From Mycolicibacterium litorale (GTDB lineage Bacteria; Actinomycetota; Actinomycetes; Mycobacteriales; Mycobacteriaceae): 64,000 nt of DNA. Shown here piece after piece: positions 52,395 through 63,154 of the stretch; position 1 is the first letter of the stretch, and each line of letters begins with the position of its first letter. The DNA lies in the NCBI RefSeq assembly GCF_010731695.1, contig NZ_AP022586.1, positions 682,001-746,000 on the forward strand. Direction: 5' to 3'. The position numbers and the translations under genes were made by a program. The notes beneath the pieces are model-generated. The model saw only the letters and a list, made by a program, of their open reading frames with translations. It had not been told where the DNA came from and did no database searches.

Positions 52395-52991
52395 GTGACT
52401 GTTATGCGTGGCGGGGCGCCGGGCCTCACGCTCCAGGACTCGGTCTACGAGCGGCTGCTCGCCGAGCGCATCATCTTCCTCGGCTCACAGGTGGACGACG
52501 ACATCGCCAACCGCCTGTGCGCCCAGATCTTGCTGCTCTCGGCGGAGGACCCGACCAAGGACATCCACCTCTACATCAACTCGCCCGGCGGCTCGATCAG
52601 CGCCGGCATGGCGATCTACGACACGATGGTGCTGGCGCCGTGCGACGTCGCGACCTACGCGATGGGAATGGCGGCTTCGATGGGTGAGTTCCTGCTCGCC
52701 GCGGGCACCAAGGGCAAGCGCTACGCCCTGCCCCACGCACGCATCCTCATGCACCAGCCGCTGGGTGGCATCACCGGTGGCGCGGCCGACATCGCGATCC
52801 AGGCCGAGCAGTTCGCGGCGATCAAGAAGGAGATGTTCCGACTCAACGCCGAGTTCACCGGGCAGACGATCGAGCGCATCGAGGCCGATTCCGACCGCGA
52901 CCGCTGGTTCACGGCGCAGGAAGCTCTGGAGTACGGGTTCGTCGACCACATCATCACCAGCGCCAGCATCAACGACGGAGTTGCCCCCTGA
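52395..52991 (+). CDS. clpP1: ATP-dependent Clp protease proteolytic subunit 1
   Basis: A 198-residue serine protease subunit. The triad is visible: Ser in [10 protein letters not shown], His in ILMHQPLGG and Asp in the SDRDRWF region. Mycobacterial ClpP1 forms a mixed tetradecamer with ClpP2 that works with ClpX or ClpC1 and is essential. GTG 52395 is used here; ATG 52404 is an alternative. Its TGA overlaps the ATG of clpP2 (TGATG), so the two subunits are translationally coupled. Confidence 0.97.
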   Translation: MTVMRGGAPGLTLQDSVYERLLAERIIFLGSQVDDDIANRLCAQILLLSAEDPTKDIHLYINSPGGSISAGMAIYDTMVLAPCDVATYAMGMAASMGEFLLAAGTKGKRYALPHARILMHQPLGGITGGAADIAIQAEQFAAIKKEMFRLNAEFTGQTIERIEADSDRDRWFTAQEALEYGFVDHIITSASINDGVAP

Positions 52992-53638
52992 TGACCGATC
53001 ACACCGACCCCCGCCTCCAGCCGCAGGCCCGCTACATCCTGCCGTCGTTCATCGAGCACTCCAGCTTCGGTGTCAAGGAGTCCAACCCGTACAACAAGCT
53101 GTTCGAGGAACGCATCATCTTCCTCGGCGTGCAGGTCGACGACGCGTCGGCGAACGACATCATGGCCCAGCTGCTGGTCCTCGAGTCGCTCGATCCCGAC
53201 CGCGACATCACCATGTACATCAACAGCCCCGGTGGCTCGTTCACCTCGCTGATGGCGATCTACGACACCATGCAGTACGTGCGTGCCGACATCCAGACCG
53301 TGTGCCTCGGTCAGGCCGCCTCGGCCGCCGCGGTCCTGCTCGCCGCCGGCACCCCCGGTAAGCGGCTGGCGCTGCCCAACGCGCGCATCCTGATCCACCA
53401 GCCCGCGCTGTCCGGTGTCATCCAGGGCCAGTTCTCCGATCTGGAGATCCAGGCCAAGGAGATCGAGCGGATGCGCACGCTGATGGAGATCACGCTGGCC
53501 CGGCACACCGGTAAGGACGCCGAGACCATCCGCAAGGACACCGATCGCGACAAGATCCTGACCGCCGACGAGGCCAAGGACTACGGGATCATCGACACCG
53601 TGCTCGAGTACCGCAAGCTGTCCGCTCAGACGTCCTAG
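52991..53638 (+). CDS. clpP2: ATP-dependent Clp protease proteolytic subunit 2
   Basis: A 215-residue partner of ClpP1. Triad: Ser in [10 protein letters not shown], His in [10 protein letters not shown] and Asp in KDTDRDK. The N-terminal extension ([22 protein letters not shown]) is typical of actinobacterial ClpP2. The start overlaps the clpP1 stop by one base. Confidence 0.97.
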   Translation: MTDHTDPRLQPQARYILPSFIEHSSFGVKESNPYNKLFEERIIFLGVQVDDASANDIMAQLLVLESLDPDRDITMYINSPGGSFTSLMAIYDTMQYVRADIQTVCLGQAASAAAVLLAAGTPGKRLALPNARILIHQPALSGVIQGQFSDLEIQAKEIERMRTLMEITLARHTGKDAETIRKDTDRDKILTADEAKDYGIIDTVLEYRKLSAQTS

Positions 53639-53952
53639 TCGCCAGCGCTCGCTGATTCGGTCCGAGGCCGACAATGCCGATCCCGGTATTGTCGGCCTCA
53701 GCCGCTCGCCGGGTCACGGTGACGACACGCCAGAGACACGGCGGCGCGTGCACGCGGCAACCGGACGAATCAGGCGTTATGTTGGCGCGACAGTTGAATA
53801 CCACCAGCGCGATTCGGCACTAACGGTCGCACCGCGCGGGAGTTAACGGGTAGCGTCGAGAAGAAGGCCCCACCGGAGTTCGGACAAGGGCCCGAAAGCC
53901 ACCCACCGAACCGAGTGACCGACGTCGAACAGGAAAGTAGGACCCCACCACC
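53639..53952. other. clpP2-clpX intergenic region with a 12-bp hairpin
   Basis: These 314 bp contain no gene. GAGGCCGACAAT (53664-53675) and its exact complement (53688-53699) form a strong hairpin 25 nt after the clpP2 stop, probably ending most clpP1P2 transcripts. clpX therefore probably has its own promoter in the remaining 250 bp, which I cannot place. Confidence 0.6.
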
Positions 53953-55229
<1,277 letters not shown>

Positions 55230-55233
<4 letters not shown>

Positions 55234-56381
55234 ACGCGCGTCGAGACTGCGCTGAGGGTCGTGAACCGCTGAGGTTCACGACCCTCAGTGCATTCTCGAG
55301 ACCGCGAAGACTTCAGGAAGCGGTCCGGCAGCGCGTACTTGTGAATGGTGCGGAACGTCTGCCAGTACTGACGGGGCAGCGGACCTGTGGTGTACGGCAG
55401 GTCGTACTCCTCGCACAGCGCCCGCACCCGCCGGGCGATCTGCGCCAGCCGGTTGCTCGGCAGGTCGGGGAAAAGATGGTGCTCGATCTGATAGCAGAGG
55501 TTGCCGCTCATGAACGCCATCGTGCGGCCGGCGTTGAAGTTCGCACTGCCCAGCATCTGCCGCAGGTACCATTCACCCCGCGTCTCGTCGTCGAGCACGG
55601 TGGCGTCGAACTTCTCGGCACCGTCGGGGAAGTGTCCGCAGAAGATGACGACGTACGCCCACAGGTTGCGCAGGATGTTGGCCGTTGCGTTGGCCGCCAG
55701 GGTCCGACGCCAGCGGCGTCCACTCAGCGCGGGTAAGGCGACGTAGTCCTTACCCACCTGGCGCGTGACCTTGGCCGCCAGCTCGTGGCCGCCCTTCGAT
55801 CCGCCGACCTCCAGCGCACGGTCACGAGCGGCATGCAGACCATGCAGGGCGATGCCCCACTCGAAGATCAACGCCAGCAGGAGGTTTCGTAGCGGCGAAA
55901 TCAGGTAGTCCGGCTTCCACTCCTGATCGGGGGACACCCGCAGCACGCCGAAACCCAGATCGTCGTCCACGCCGATGACGTTGTTGAACATGTGGTGGGT
56001 GTAGTTGTGGGAGTAGCGCCACTGCGACGACAGCCCGGCCATATCCCATTCCCACGTGTTCGAGTGGATCTCGGGATCGTTCATCCAGTCCCACTGCCCG
56101 TGCCCGACGTTGTGGCCGATCTCCATGTTCTCGATGCTCTTGGCCACGGCCAGCGCGACGGTGCCCAACATCCAGCCCGCCCTTCCGCGGGAGCGGTGGA
56201 TCACGATCCGCGCGGCCACGTCGAGCAGGCGCTGCGCGCGGATCGTGCGACGGATATACGTGGCGTCACGAACGCCCAGCGATGCCTCGACGTCGGCGCG
56301 GATGGCGTCGAGGTCACGGGCGAGTGCGTCGACGTCGGCGTCGCTGAGATGCGCGAAGGCGGCGACCTGTCTGATTGCCAA
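55230..56381 (-). CDS. Membrane fatty-acid desaturase (DesA3-like)
   Basis: A 383-residue di-iron desaturase. The three His boxes are HNVGH, HNYTHH and QIEHH, with hydrophobic segments between them. It should introduce a double bond in an acyl-CoA or lipid-linked acyl chain. The TTG at 56381 gives the [14 protein letters not shown]-terminus common in mycobacteria and has GAGGA upstream. The last 30 or so residues (after LPDRFLKSS) look atypical because they are encoded by the clpX terminator hairpin. The stop overlaps that of clpX. Confidence 0.9.
55252..55288. terminator. Bidirectional hairpin between clpX and the desaturase gene
   Basis: CTGAGGGTCGTGAAC (55252-55266) and its perfect complement (55274-55288) form a 15-bp stem with a 7-nt loop, 18 nt after the clpX stop. 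It lies inside the annotated 3' coding part of the convergent desaturase gene. Confidence 0.85.
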
Positions 56382-56474
56382 TTGAGTCCTCGGGTCGACG
56401 GGGGAGTGCGCGAACGCTCGGTGAGAACCCTTGGTCAGGACCGGCTCCTGCCGCCGAGTCTACGGGCCGAGTGC

Positions 56475-57299
56475 TCAGCGGACGACGCGGTCGGGGCGGG
56501 TGTAGACGTTCATCGAGCTGCCGCGCAGGAACGCGACCAGGGTGAGCCCGGACTGGGCGGCGAGGTCGACGGCCAGCGACGACGGCGCCGATACGGCGGC
56601 CAGGATCGGGATGCCCGCCATCACCGCCTTCTGCGTCAGCTCGAACGAGGCGCGGCCGCTGACGAGCAGCACCGTCCCCGTCAACGGGATGCGGTCGGCC
56701 TCCAGCGCCCAGCCGATGACCTTGTCGACCGCATTGTGCCTGCCGATGTCCTCCCGCACGACGAGCATCTCGCCGCCGACGGTGAACAGGGCGGCGCCGT
56801 GCAGTCCGCCGGTGGTGGCGAACACCTTCTGCGCGGCACGCAGCCGGTCGGGCAGCGCCGAGAGGGTGTCGGCGCCGACCTGTGACGGATCGTCGCCGGG
56901 GCCGTGGCGGCTGACCTGGCGCACCGCGTCCAAGGAGGCCTTCCCGCACACGCCGCACGACGAGGTGGTGTAGAAGTTGCGACGCACATCGGTCGACGGC
57001 GGGGGGACGTGCGGCGCCAACGCCACGTCGAGCACGTTGTAGGTGTTGACCCCGTCGTCGCCTGCCCCGCGGCAGTACCGGACCGTCAGCAGGTCGTCGC
57101 GGTGGCCGATCACCCCTTCGGTGAGCAGAAAGCCTTGTGCCAGTTCGACATCCGAGCCCGGTGTCCGCATGGTGACCGTGAGCGGTTCGCCGCCGAGGCG
57201 GATTTCGAGTGGCTCTTCGACCACCAGCGTGTCCGGCCGCGCGACGCTGGTTTCGGCGGTGACGTGGTGAACGCGCCGCCGTGCGGTGACACGACCCAT
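56475..57299 (-). CDS. fdhD: FdhD sulfurtransferase for formate dehydrogenase Mo-cofactor
   Basis: A 274-residue protein. The sulfur-transfer cysteines are in [10 protein letters not shown], and the family motifs [10 protein letters not shown] and [15 protein letters not shown] are present. FdhD carries sulfur from a cysteine desulfurase to the molybdenum cofactor, making formate dehydrogenases active. ATG 57299 has no competing start. It is read together with the lipoprotein gene 9 bp upstream. No formate dehydrogenase is adjacent, so its client lies elsewhere. Confidence 0.95.
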   Translation of the reverse strand: MGRVTARRRVHHVTAETSVARPDTLVVEEPLEIRLGGEPLTVTMRTPGSDVELAQGFLLTEGVIGHRDDLLTVRYCRGAGDDGVNTYNVLDVALAPHVPPPSTDVRRNFYTTSSCGVCGKASLDAVRQVSRHGPGDDPSQVGADTLSALPDRLRAAQKVFATTGGLHGAALFTVGGEMLVVREDIGRHNAVDKVIGWALEADRIPLTGTVLLVSGRASFELTQKAVMAGIPILAAVSAPSSLAVDLAAQSGLTLVAFLRGSSMNVYTRPDRVVR

Positions 57300-57308
57300 G
57301 TGTCCAGC

Positions 57309-58385
57309 CTAGGCGTCGATGATCTGTACGACGCCTCCGGTCAGACCGGCGACGAACAGTCTGCCGGTCAGGGGATCGACGGCCACGGTGTAGGGGTTCT
57401 GCACGGTGGGAAACCGCGCCACCTCGCGCGGCGTCGGCTCGGCCATGTCGTAGCCGACGACCTCGTTCGTGCCCGAGGACGCCACCCACACCCGGTCGCG
57501 GGCCGGGTCGTAGGTGATGCCGTAGGGCCCTCCGGGCTGGATCGCCACCCCCACCTCGCGTGGTTGCGGCATCGGGGTGAACACCCGCACGGCGTCACCC
57601 CGGGTGTCGGTCACGATCAGCCGCCCGTGTCTGTCGGCGACCTGATGGGTGGGTCCCTCGCCGGCGGGCGTCGCGCCGACGATGCTCAGGCGCTCGGTGT
57701 CGTAGACGGTGAGGTCGTTCTTGCGGACGTCGAGCAGGCCCATCGCGTTGCCGACCGGGGCGAGGCCGGCGGGCTGGACACTGTCGGTGAAGACCTTGAC
57801 GATCGCGTCGCCGCGCAGCACGGTCACGGTTCCGCCGAGTTCGTTGGCCACGAACACCGTCCCGTCGGCGGCCTGCGATGCGTCGTGCGGGAACGTTCCG
57901 GTGACGATCTGGGCGCGGGCTTCGCCGCCGGGCAGCGTGACGCGGACGAGCGCGTCGGCGCTCTCCACCGGAACCAGCACCGGGCCGCCGGGACGGGCCA
58001 GTTGCAGGTGGCGTCCGAACCCGGGCAGTGCGGTGCGACCGGTGACCTGCGCGGTGTCGGCGTCGAGCAGGACCAGCTCGTTGGGCTCACGGGTGAGCAC
58101 GGCGACGGTGCGGGTCTGCGCGTCGGCGACGATGCCCTCGGGTTGGGTCCCGACCGCGACGATGCGACCCGGCACGGGGGCCGTCGGTGCCGGCGCTCGT
58201 CGCGGTTCGGCGGGTGGCGGCAGGGCGTCGGCAGGCGGGCGGTCGCCCTCGGTCGGCACACCCGCCGGCAGCAGCCCGGTCGTCGTCGGCGTGCCCGGGG
58301 GAGTCGCGGGTGCGCCGGGATCGGCGGAGCAGCCACCGATCAGCACGGCGCCGCAGATGGCCGCCGCGGCGGTGAGCGATCGCAT
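57309..58385 (-). CDS. Exported YVTN-type beta-propeller lipoprotein
   Basis: A 358-residue lipoprotein with signal and lipobox (AICGAVLIGGC|S). A Pro/Thr-rich spacer is followed by about seven propeller blades with repeating patterns such as GTQPEGIVADAQTRTVAVLTR, HDASQAADGTVFVANEL and TYDPARDRVWVASSGTNEVVGYD. Such propellers bind ligands or proteins at the cell surface; the ligand is unknown. The ATG at 58385 starts the signal peptide. fdhD follows 9 bp downstream, perhaps only by transcriptional convenience. Confidence 0.8.
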   Translation of the reverse strand: MRSLTAAAAICGAVLIGGCSADPGAPATPPGTPTTTGLLPAGVPTEGDRPPADALPPPAEPRRAPAPTAPVPGRIVAVGTQPEGIVADAQTRTVAVLTREPNELVLLDADTAQVTGRTALPGFGRHLQLARPGGPVLVPVESADALVRVTLPGGEARAQIVTGTFPHDASQAADGTVFVANELGGTVTVLRGDAIVKVFTDSVQPAGLAPVGNAMGLLDVRKNDLTVYDTERLSIVGATPAGEGPTHQVADRHGRLIVTDTRGDAVRVFTPMPQPREVGVAIQPGGPYGITYDPARDRVWVASSGTNEVVGYDMAEPTPREVARFPTVQNPYTVAVDPLTGRLFVAGLTGGVVQIIDA

Positions 58386-58413
58386 GGGTTCGGATACCCC
58401 GTACGCCGTGCGC

Positions 58414-59064
58414 TCAGGTCCTCGCCGGCTGTAGGTAGGTGACGATCGCGTTGGTGAGCCCGCGGCGCGCGAGGTCCAGGTCGTAGTACGAGCCGAGCTG
58501 ACGCTCGGAGACGAGCCCGCGCATCGCGCCGGGGATGAACGAGGCGACTTCCCGGACGCGCTCGCGGTCGACGTCGACGTCGGCGAACGCGGTCTGGCAG
58601 GCCTCGATCCAGCTCTGGCCCCACGACTGCAGTTCGGCCGCGGTCTGCGGGTAGAGCCGTTCCAGGTCGGCGCCGTCGCGTGGCAGCGCCGCGCGCAGCG
58701 TCTCGATGGCGCGGGAGTCCGGGGCGGACAGGCCGTCGAACAACACGTCGATGATGGCGGCGACACGGTCGTGCAGGGGCGCCTCGGGCGTGGTGTGCGA
58801 TCTGCCGATCAGCGCCCGGGCGAAGAGCGACGGCGCGAGCTGTCCGCGGCGTTCGGCGGTGCGCTTGAGCACGGCGGCCCACAGCCCGTCGATGTCGCCG
58901 AACTGGTACTTCACCGCACCCCAGGTGGCGCCGGCGTCCTTGGCGATGCGGTTGGCCGACGCCGCGGTGGCGTCGCCGGTGGCCAGCGCGCGCAGCGCCG
59001 CGTCGAGCATGCCCTCGCGGGTCGCCTGTCCGCGCCGGTTCGTGCGCCGGGTCACCTCCACCAC
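58414..59064 (-). CDS. TetR-family transcriptional regulator
   Basis: A 216-residue regulator. The N-terminal helix-turn-helix is GMLDAALRALATGDATAASANRIAKDAGATWGAVKYQFGDIDGLWAAV, and an Ala-rich ligand-binding domain follows. It is divergent from the Rieske oxygenase operon, 36 bp apart, and should repress it and itself. GTG 59064 follows TACGAT by 7 nt (leaderless); GTG 59061 and 59055 are alternatives. The ligand is unknown. Confidence 0.88.
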   Translation of the reverse strand: MVEVTRRTNRRGQATREGMLDAALRALATGDATAASANRIAKDAGATWGAVKYQFGDIDGLWAAVLKRTAERRGQLAPSLFARALIGRSHTTPEAPLHDRVAAIIDVLFDGLSAPDSRAIETLRAALPRDGADLERLYPQTAAELQSWGQSWIEACQTAFADVDVDRERVREVASFIPGAMRGLVSERQLGSYYDLDLARRGLTNAIVTYLQPART

Positions 59065-59069
59065 TTGAC

Positions 59070-59093
59070 GAATCGTAGAGCCCTCTGTGATTC
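59070..59093. promoter_or_regulatory. Candidate TetR operator between the divergent genes
   Basis: A 24-bp dyad: GAATC and AGAG on the left, CTCT and GATTC on the right, each pair split by 2 nt, centred at 59081-59082. It covers the TetR -10 box (complement of 59072-59077) and ends 7 nt before the oxygenase ATG, so binding would shut off both genes. Confidence 0.6.
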
Positions 59094-59100
59094 TCGTGCA

Positions 59101-60126
59101 ATGGCGAAGCCGCCGTTGTCGATGAAGCCGACCGGCTGGTTCTGCGTGGCGTGGTCCGACGAGGTCGGTGTCGGCGACGTCCGCGGCATGCACTACTTCG
59201 GCGAGGAGATGGTGGCCTGGCGGTCCCGGTCGGGACGCGTCACCGTCATGAACGCCTACTGCGAACACCTCGGGGCACATCTCGGCCACGGCGGCACGGT
59301 GGTCGATGAGGTGCTGCAGTGCCCGTTTCACGGCTGGCAGTGGAACGCCGAGGGCCGCAACGTGTGCATCCCGTACCAGGACCGCCCGAACCGGGGCCGC
59401 CGCATCCGCACCTATCCGGTGGTCGAGCGCAACGGTGCGATCTACATCTGGCACGACGTCGAAGGGCGCGACCCCTTCTTCGACGCCCCGGACGTCTTCA
59501 GCTCGTTCGCCGACGGCAGCAGCGCCGCCGACTACTACCCCCAGCAGCGGTTGTTCCGTCAGGGACTGGAGATGCATCCGCAGTACGTGCTCGAAAACGG
59601 CGTCGACTTCGCGCATTTCAAGTACGTCCACCAGACGCCGATCATCCCGGTCTTCACCCGCCACGACTTCGCCGCGCCCGTCTCGTACGTCGCCTTCACC
59701 ATCACCTTCGAAGGCGACGAGGGGCAGTCCATCGACGACGTGCGCAGCGGCGTCGAGGCGGTCAACGGCGGGCTGGGCATCGCGGTGACCAAGAGCTGGG
59801 GCATGGTCGACAACCGGACCATCTCGGCGGTCACCCCCGTCGACGACCGCACCTCCGACGTCCGCTTCATGGTCTACATCGGCCGCACCCCGGGCCGCGA
59901 CGACCAGCGGGCCGCGGACAAGGCGCGCGGCTTCGGTGAAGAGGTGATCCGGCAGTTCGCCCAGGACATCCACATCTGGAGCCACCAGCGCTACAGCGAT
60001 CCGCCGGCGCTGGCCACCGCCGAGTACGAGGGGTTCACCGCGATCCGCACGTGGGCCATGCAGTTCTATCCCGACGGCCGCGGCGGCAGCGCGGCCGAAC
60101 TCGCCTCCACCAACGAGAAGGGCTGA
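59101..60126 (+). CDS. Rieske-type non-heme iron oxygenase, KshA-like
   Basis: A 341-residue oxygenase alpha subunit. The Rieske 2Fe-2S ligands are CEHLGAHLGHGG and CPFHGWQW (CxH-x15-17-CxxH). The mononuclear iron motif is NGVDFAHFKYVH. Both are as in 3-ketosteroid 9-alpha-hydroxylase (KshA). The substrate may be a steroid or a related ring compound; this cannot be settled from sequence alone. No reductase is adjacent. The ATG at 59101 is 7 nt from the TetR operator candidate. The next gene starts 6 nt after its stop, so the two form an operon. Confidence 0.88.
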   Translation: MAKPPLSMKPTGWFCVAWSDEVGVGDVRGMHYFGEEMVAWRSRSGRVTVMNAYCEHLGAHLGHGGTVVDEVLQCPFHGWQWNAEGRNVCIPYQDRPNRGRRIRTYPVVERNGAIYIWHDVEGRDPFFDAPDVFSSFADGSSAADYYPQQRLFRQGLEMHPQYVLENGVDFAHFKYVHQTPIIPVFTRHDFAAPVSYVAFTITFEGDEGQSIDDVRSGVEAVNGGLGIAVTKSWGMVDNRTISAVTPVDDRTSDVRFMVYIGRTPGRDDQRAADKARGFGEEVIRQFAQDIHIWSHQRYSDPPALATAEYEGFTAIRTWAMQFYPDGRGGSAAELASTNEKG

Positions 60127-60132
60127 CCCCAG

Positions 60133-61212
60133 ATGACCGCACCGATCCGGGTCTTCCAGGTCGCGACCGGCAACGTCGGCAGCGAGATGATCAAGCGCAT
60201 CGCCGCCCATCCCGACCTCGAGCTGATCGGTTTGCACTGCTACACACCGGAGAAGGTCGGCCGCGACGCCGGTGAGATCGTCGGCCTGCCACCCATCGGG
60301 GTGACGGCGACCGGTTCGGTCGAGGAGATCATCGCGGCCAGGCCGGACGTCATGACCTTCCACGGCGTGTTCCCAGACGAGGACCTCTACGTCAAGGTGC
60401 TCGAGGCCGGCATTGACATCGTCACCACTGCCGACTGGATCACCGGATGGCACCGCGACCACAACCACCCGCATCCGTCGGGTAAGCCGGTCTCCGACCT
60501 GCTCGCGGCCGCGTGCGAGAAGGGCGGTGCGACGTTCTACGGCACCGGCATGAATCCCGGCGTGAACCAGATTCTGGGCGTGGTCTGCTCGGCCGACGTG
60601 GCGGAGATCGAGAACGTCACCACCATCGAATCGGTCGACGTGTCGTGCCACCACAGCAGGGACACCTGGATCGAGGTGGGCTACGGCCGGCCCGTCGACG
60701 ACCCCGAGATCCCCGGCAAGCTGGAGAAGTACACCCGCGTCTTCGCCGACAGCGTGCTGATGATGGCCGACTGCTTCGACCTCGACCTCGACGAGGTGAC
60801 GTTCTCCTACGAACTCGGCGCCTGCACCAAGGACGTCGACCTGGGCTGGTACCAGCTGCCCAAGGGGTCGCTGGGCGGCAACTACATCAAGTACCAGGGC
60901 ATGGTCGACGGCGTCCCGCGTGTCGAGACGCACCTGGAGTGGCAGATGACCCCGCACACCGATCCGAGCTGGGACATCAAGGGTTGTTACATCACGCAGA
61001 TCAAGGGCGACCCCTGCATCTACAACAAGCACATGATCTTCCCCAAGCCCGGAGTCGACCTGTCCGACCCGGCGTCGTTCGCGTCCATCGGCATGACCGT
61101 GACCGGACTGCCCGCCCTCAACGCCATCGCCTCGGTGGTGGCCGCACCGCCGGGGCTCCTGACGAGCGCCGATCTGCCGCTGAGGGGTTTCGCGGGCCGA
61201 TTCAAGACGTGA
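60133..61212 (+). CDS. NAD(P)-binding amine/dihydrodipicolinate-reductase-like oxidoreductase
   Basis: A 359-residue protein. The Rossmann start IRVFQVATGNVGSEMIKRIAAHPDLELIGL and the segment PDVMTFHGVFPDED resemble the mycobacterial dihydrodipicolinate-reductase-like family, related to 2,4-diaminopentanoate dehydrogenases. The C-terminal half (GTGMNPGVNQILGVVCSADV ... HLEWQMTPHTDP) is specific to that group. It follows the Rieske oxygenase by 6 nt and is probably the next step of the same catabolic pathway under TetR control. The substrate is unknown. Confidence 0.78.
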   Translation: MTAPIRVFQVATGNVGSEMIKRIAAHPDLELIGLHCYTPEKVGRDAGEIVGLPPIGVTATGSVEEIIAARPDVMTFHGVFPDEDLYVKVLEAGIDIVTTADWITGWHRDHNHPHPSGKPVSDLLAAACEKGGATFYGTGMNPGVNQILGVVCSADVAEIENVTTIESVDVSCHHSRDTWIEVGYGRPVDDPEIPGKLEKYTRVFADSVLMMADCFDLDLDEVTFSYELGACTKDVDLGWYQLPKGSLGGNYIKYQGMVDGVPRVETHLEWQMTPHTDPSWDIKGCYITQIKGDPCIYNKHMIFPKPGVDLSDPASFASIGMTVTGLPALNAIASVVAAPPGLLTSADLPLRGFAGRFKT

Positions 61213-61229
61213 GGGCGGCGGCGGCTTCC

Positions 61230-62105
61230 CTACTGCCGGTACTTCGCAACGTAGTCGGTCATGGTGGCGCGCTGATAGCGCGATACCTCGTGGGCGTTCT
61301 CGTCCTCCGCGAACACTGACGACACCATCACGGTGTCAGGACGGTCGTAGAAGCCGAGTCCGGCTAGGCCACCGAAGAATTCGTCCCAGTCGACGTCGCC
61401 GTCACCGATCTTGAGGTGCTGGTGCACCCGCACCGGGTTACCCGGGGGATTGGTGATGTAGCGCAGGCCGTGGCTGCGATGGTGGTCCATGGTGTCGGCG
61501 ACGTGCACCAGACGCAGCTTGTCGCCCGCGGCGCGCATGATCTCGGCCATGTTCCCGCCCATGTGGAACGTGTGGCAGGCGACGTACACCATGCCGAGGT
61601 TGGGGGAGTTGACGCCGCGGATGATGCGCAGTGCCTCAAGGCCGTCCTCGACGAAATCGTCCGGGTGCGGGTCGATCAGCACGTCGATGCCCTCCCGCTC
61701 GAAGATCGGCACCAGCTCCTCCATCGATCGGAAGAACGCCCGCTCGGACTCCTCCGGTTTCTCGGGGCGACCGGAGAACTCGGTGTTGATCACGTTGACC
61801 CCGAGGTCGACCGCGATTTGCACGACCCGCTTCCAGTTGCGGACCGCCGCTTCGCGGGCATCCTCGTCCGGCCCGGACCACCGCAGCACCGGCAGCACCG
61901 ATGCGATGCCCACTCCGGCGTCGGCGCACGCCTTGCGGAAACTTGCCACCAGGTCGTCGTCGGCACGCGGGTGGTTGAAGAACGGGATGAAGTCGCGATG
62001 GGGGGTCAGCTGCAGGTACTCGTAGCCCAGATCCGCGACCAGGCGGGGGAATTCGAGCAGCGCGTGGTCATGGTGGAACGGTGTCGGATCCAATGCGATC
62101 TTCAC
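61230..62105 (-). CDS. Sugar phosphate isomerase/epimerase-like TIM-barrel protein
   Basis: A 291-residue xylose-isomerase-like TIM barrel. Metal-site residues are visible in VINTEFSGRPE, DVLIDPHPDDF, YVACHTFHMGG and LRLVHVADTMDHH. It resembles IolI/IolH-type enzymes of inositol catabolism. GTG 62105 overlaps the stop of the upstream iolG-like gene (GTGA), so translation is coupled. The exact reaction is not known. Confidence 0.82.
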   Translation of the reverse strand: MKIALDPTPFHHDHALLEFPRLVADLGYEYLQLTPHRDFIPFFNHPRADDDLVASFRKACADAGVGIASVLPVLRWSGPDEDAREAAVRNWKRVVQIAVDLGVNVINTEFSGRPEKPEESERAFFRSMEELVPIFEREGIDVLIDPHPDDFVEDGLEALRIIRGVNSPNLGMVYVACHTFHMGGNMAEIMRAAGDKLRLVHVADTMDHHRSHGLRYITNPPGNPVRVHQHLKIGDGDVDWDEFFGGLAGLGFYDRPDTVMVSSVFAEDENAHEVSRYQRATMTDYVAKYRQ

Positions 62106-63139
62106 AGTCCGCCTCCCCACACCGAGGCACGGTCGACCATCTGCACGTCGACCGGCCGGCCGCTCATGAGCGACGTCACGCCGGCTTCGCACACCGCTGC
62201 CGCGGCATAGCCGTCCCATGCGCCCGGTCCGTCGATATACACGCCGGTGTCCGCGCCGCGCCGGACGGCATCGACCCACCGCTGGATCTCGGAATCGTAG
62301 GCCTGCCCGAACCGCTCCCGGAAGCTCGGCGTCGACTGCCCACCCCACGTCCCCTGCACCGTCTTGCGCACCAGACCGACATCGAGACCGATCATCGCGC
62401 TGCCCTTCTCGCCCACCACTTCAGTGCGCACCTCATAGGCGACGCCGGTGGCGACGAACACCTCGACGTCGACGTGCTTGCCGGACGCGGTGCGGAAGAT
62501 CGCGATCTGCGGGTCCTGGAGTCCCGGCGGTCCACCCGGATTCGGGGTCGGGCAAAGCACCTGCACCGACGCGATCTCCTCGTCCAGCAGGAAGCGCGTG
62601 ACGTCCACCTCGTGGACGAGCGAGTCCTTCACGATCATCGAGCTGTCGAAACCGGGCGGCACCGTGGGATTGCGGTGTGCGCAGTGCATCACCAGCGGTT
62701 GGCCCAGCCCACCCGCGTCCAGCAGCGCCTTCAGCTCGGCGTACTCGTGGTCGAAACGGCGCATGAAACCGACCTGGATCAGCGTGCGGCCGAGCTCGGC
62801 CTCACGCTTGACGATCTCCAGGGACGTCTCGACGTCGGTGGTCAGCGGCTTCTCGCACATCACCGGCTTGCCGTGCTCGAGGCAGGCGAGCAGCTGTTTC
62901 TCGTGCGTGGGCCCCGGGGTGGCCAGGACGACGGCGTCCACGTCCGGATCGGCGATCGCGTCGAGCGGGTCACCGATGGCACGGCAACCGGGAACGACCG
63001 CGGCGACCTGTTCCGCCTTCTCGGCCAGGTAGTCGTTGACGACGGCCACCCGGGCGCCGGCGATCCTCGAGGTGATCCGTGCGACGTGATCGGCACCCAT
63101 CATGCCGACGCCGAGGACGGCAATCCGCAGATCTGACAT
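62102..63139 (-). CDS. iolG: Gfo/Idh/MocA oxidoreductase, inositol 2-dehydrogenase-like
   Basis: A 345-residue NAD(P)-dependent dehydrogenase. The nucleotide site is LRIAVLGVGMMGADHVARI and the catalytic Lys is in CEKPLTTD. The C-terminal sheet has MRRFDHEYAELKALLDAG and the His/Asp region DSLVHEVDVTRFLL. The sequence best fits myo-inositol 2-dehydrogenase (inositol to scyllo-inosose), supported by two neighbouring TIM-barrel isomerase/dehydratase genes. Other polyol substrates are possible. Confidence 0.82.
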   Translation of the reverse strand: MSDLRIAVLGVGMMGADHVARITSRIAGARVAVVNDYLAEKAEQVAAVVPGCRAIGDPLDAIADPDVDAVVLATPGPTHEKQLLACLEHGKPVMCEKPLTTDVETSLEIVKREAELGRTLIQVGFMRRFDHEYAELKALLDAGGLGQPLVMHCAHRNPTVPPGFDSSMIVKDSLVHEVDVTRFLLDEEIASVQVLCPTPNPGGPPGLQDPQIAIFRTASGKHVDVEVFVATGVAYEVRTEVVGEKGSAMIGLDVGLVRKTVQGTWGGQSTPSFRERFGQAYDSEIQRWVDAVRRGADTGVYIDGPGAWDGYAAAAVCEAGVTSLMSGRPVDVQMVDRASVWGGGL

Positions 63140-63154
63140 TGACTCGGCTCCTGC

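Noticed and set aside
59065..61032. Upstream extension of the TetR gene to 61032
   Set aside because: It runs antisense through the Rieske oxygenase and the next gene. The helix-turn-helix and -10 box fix the start at 59064.
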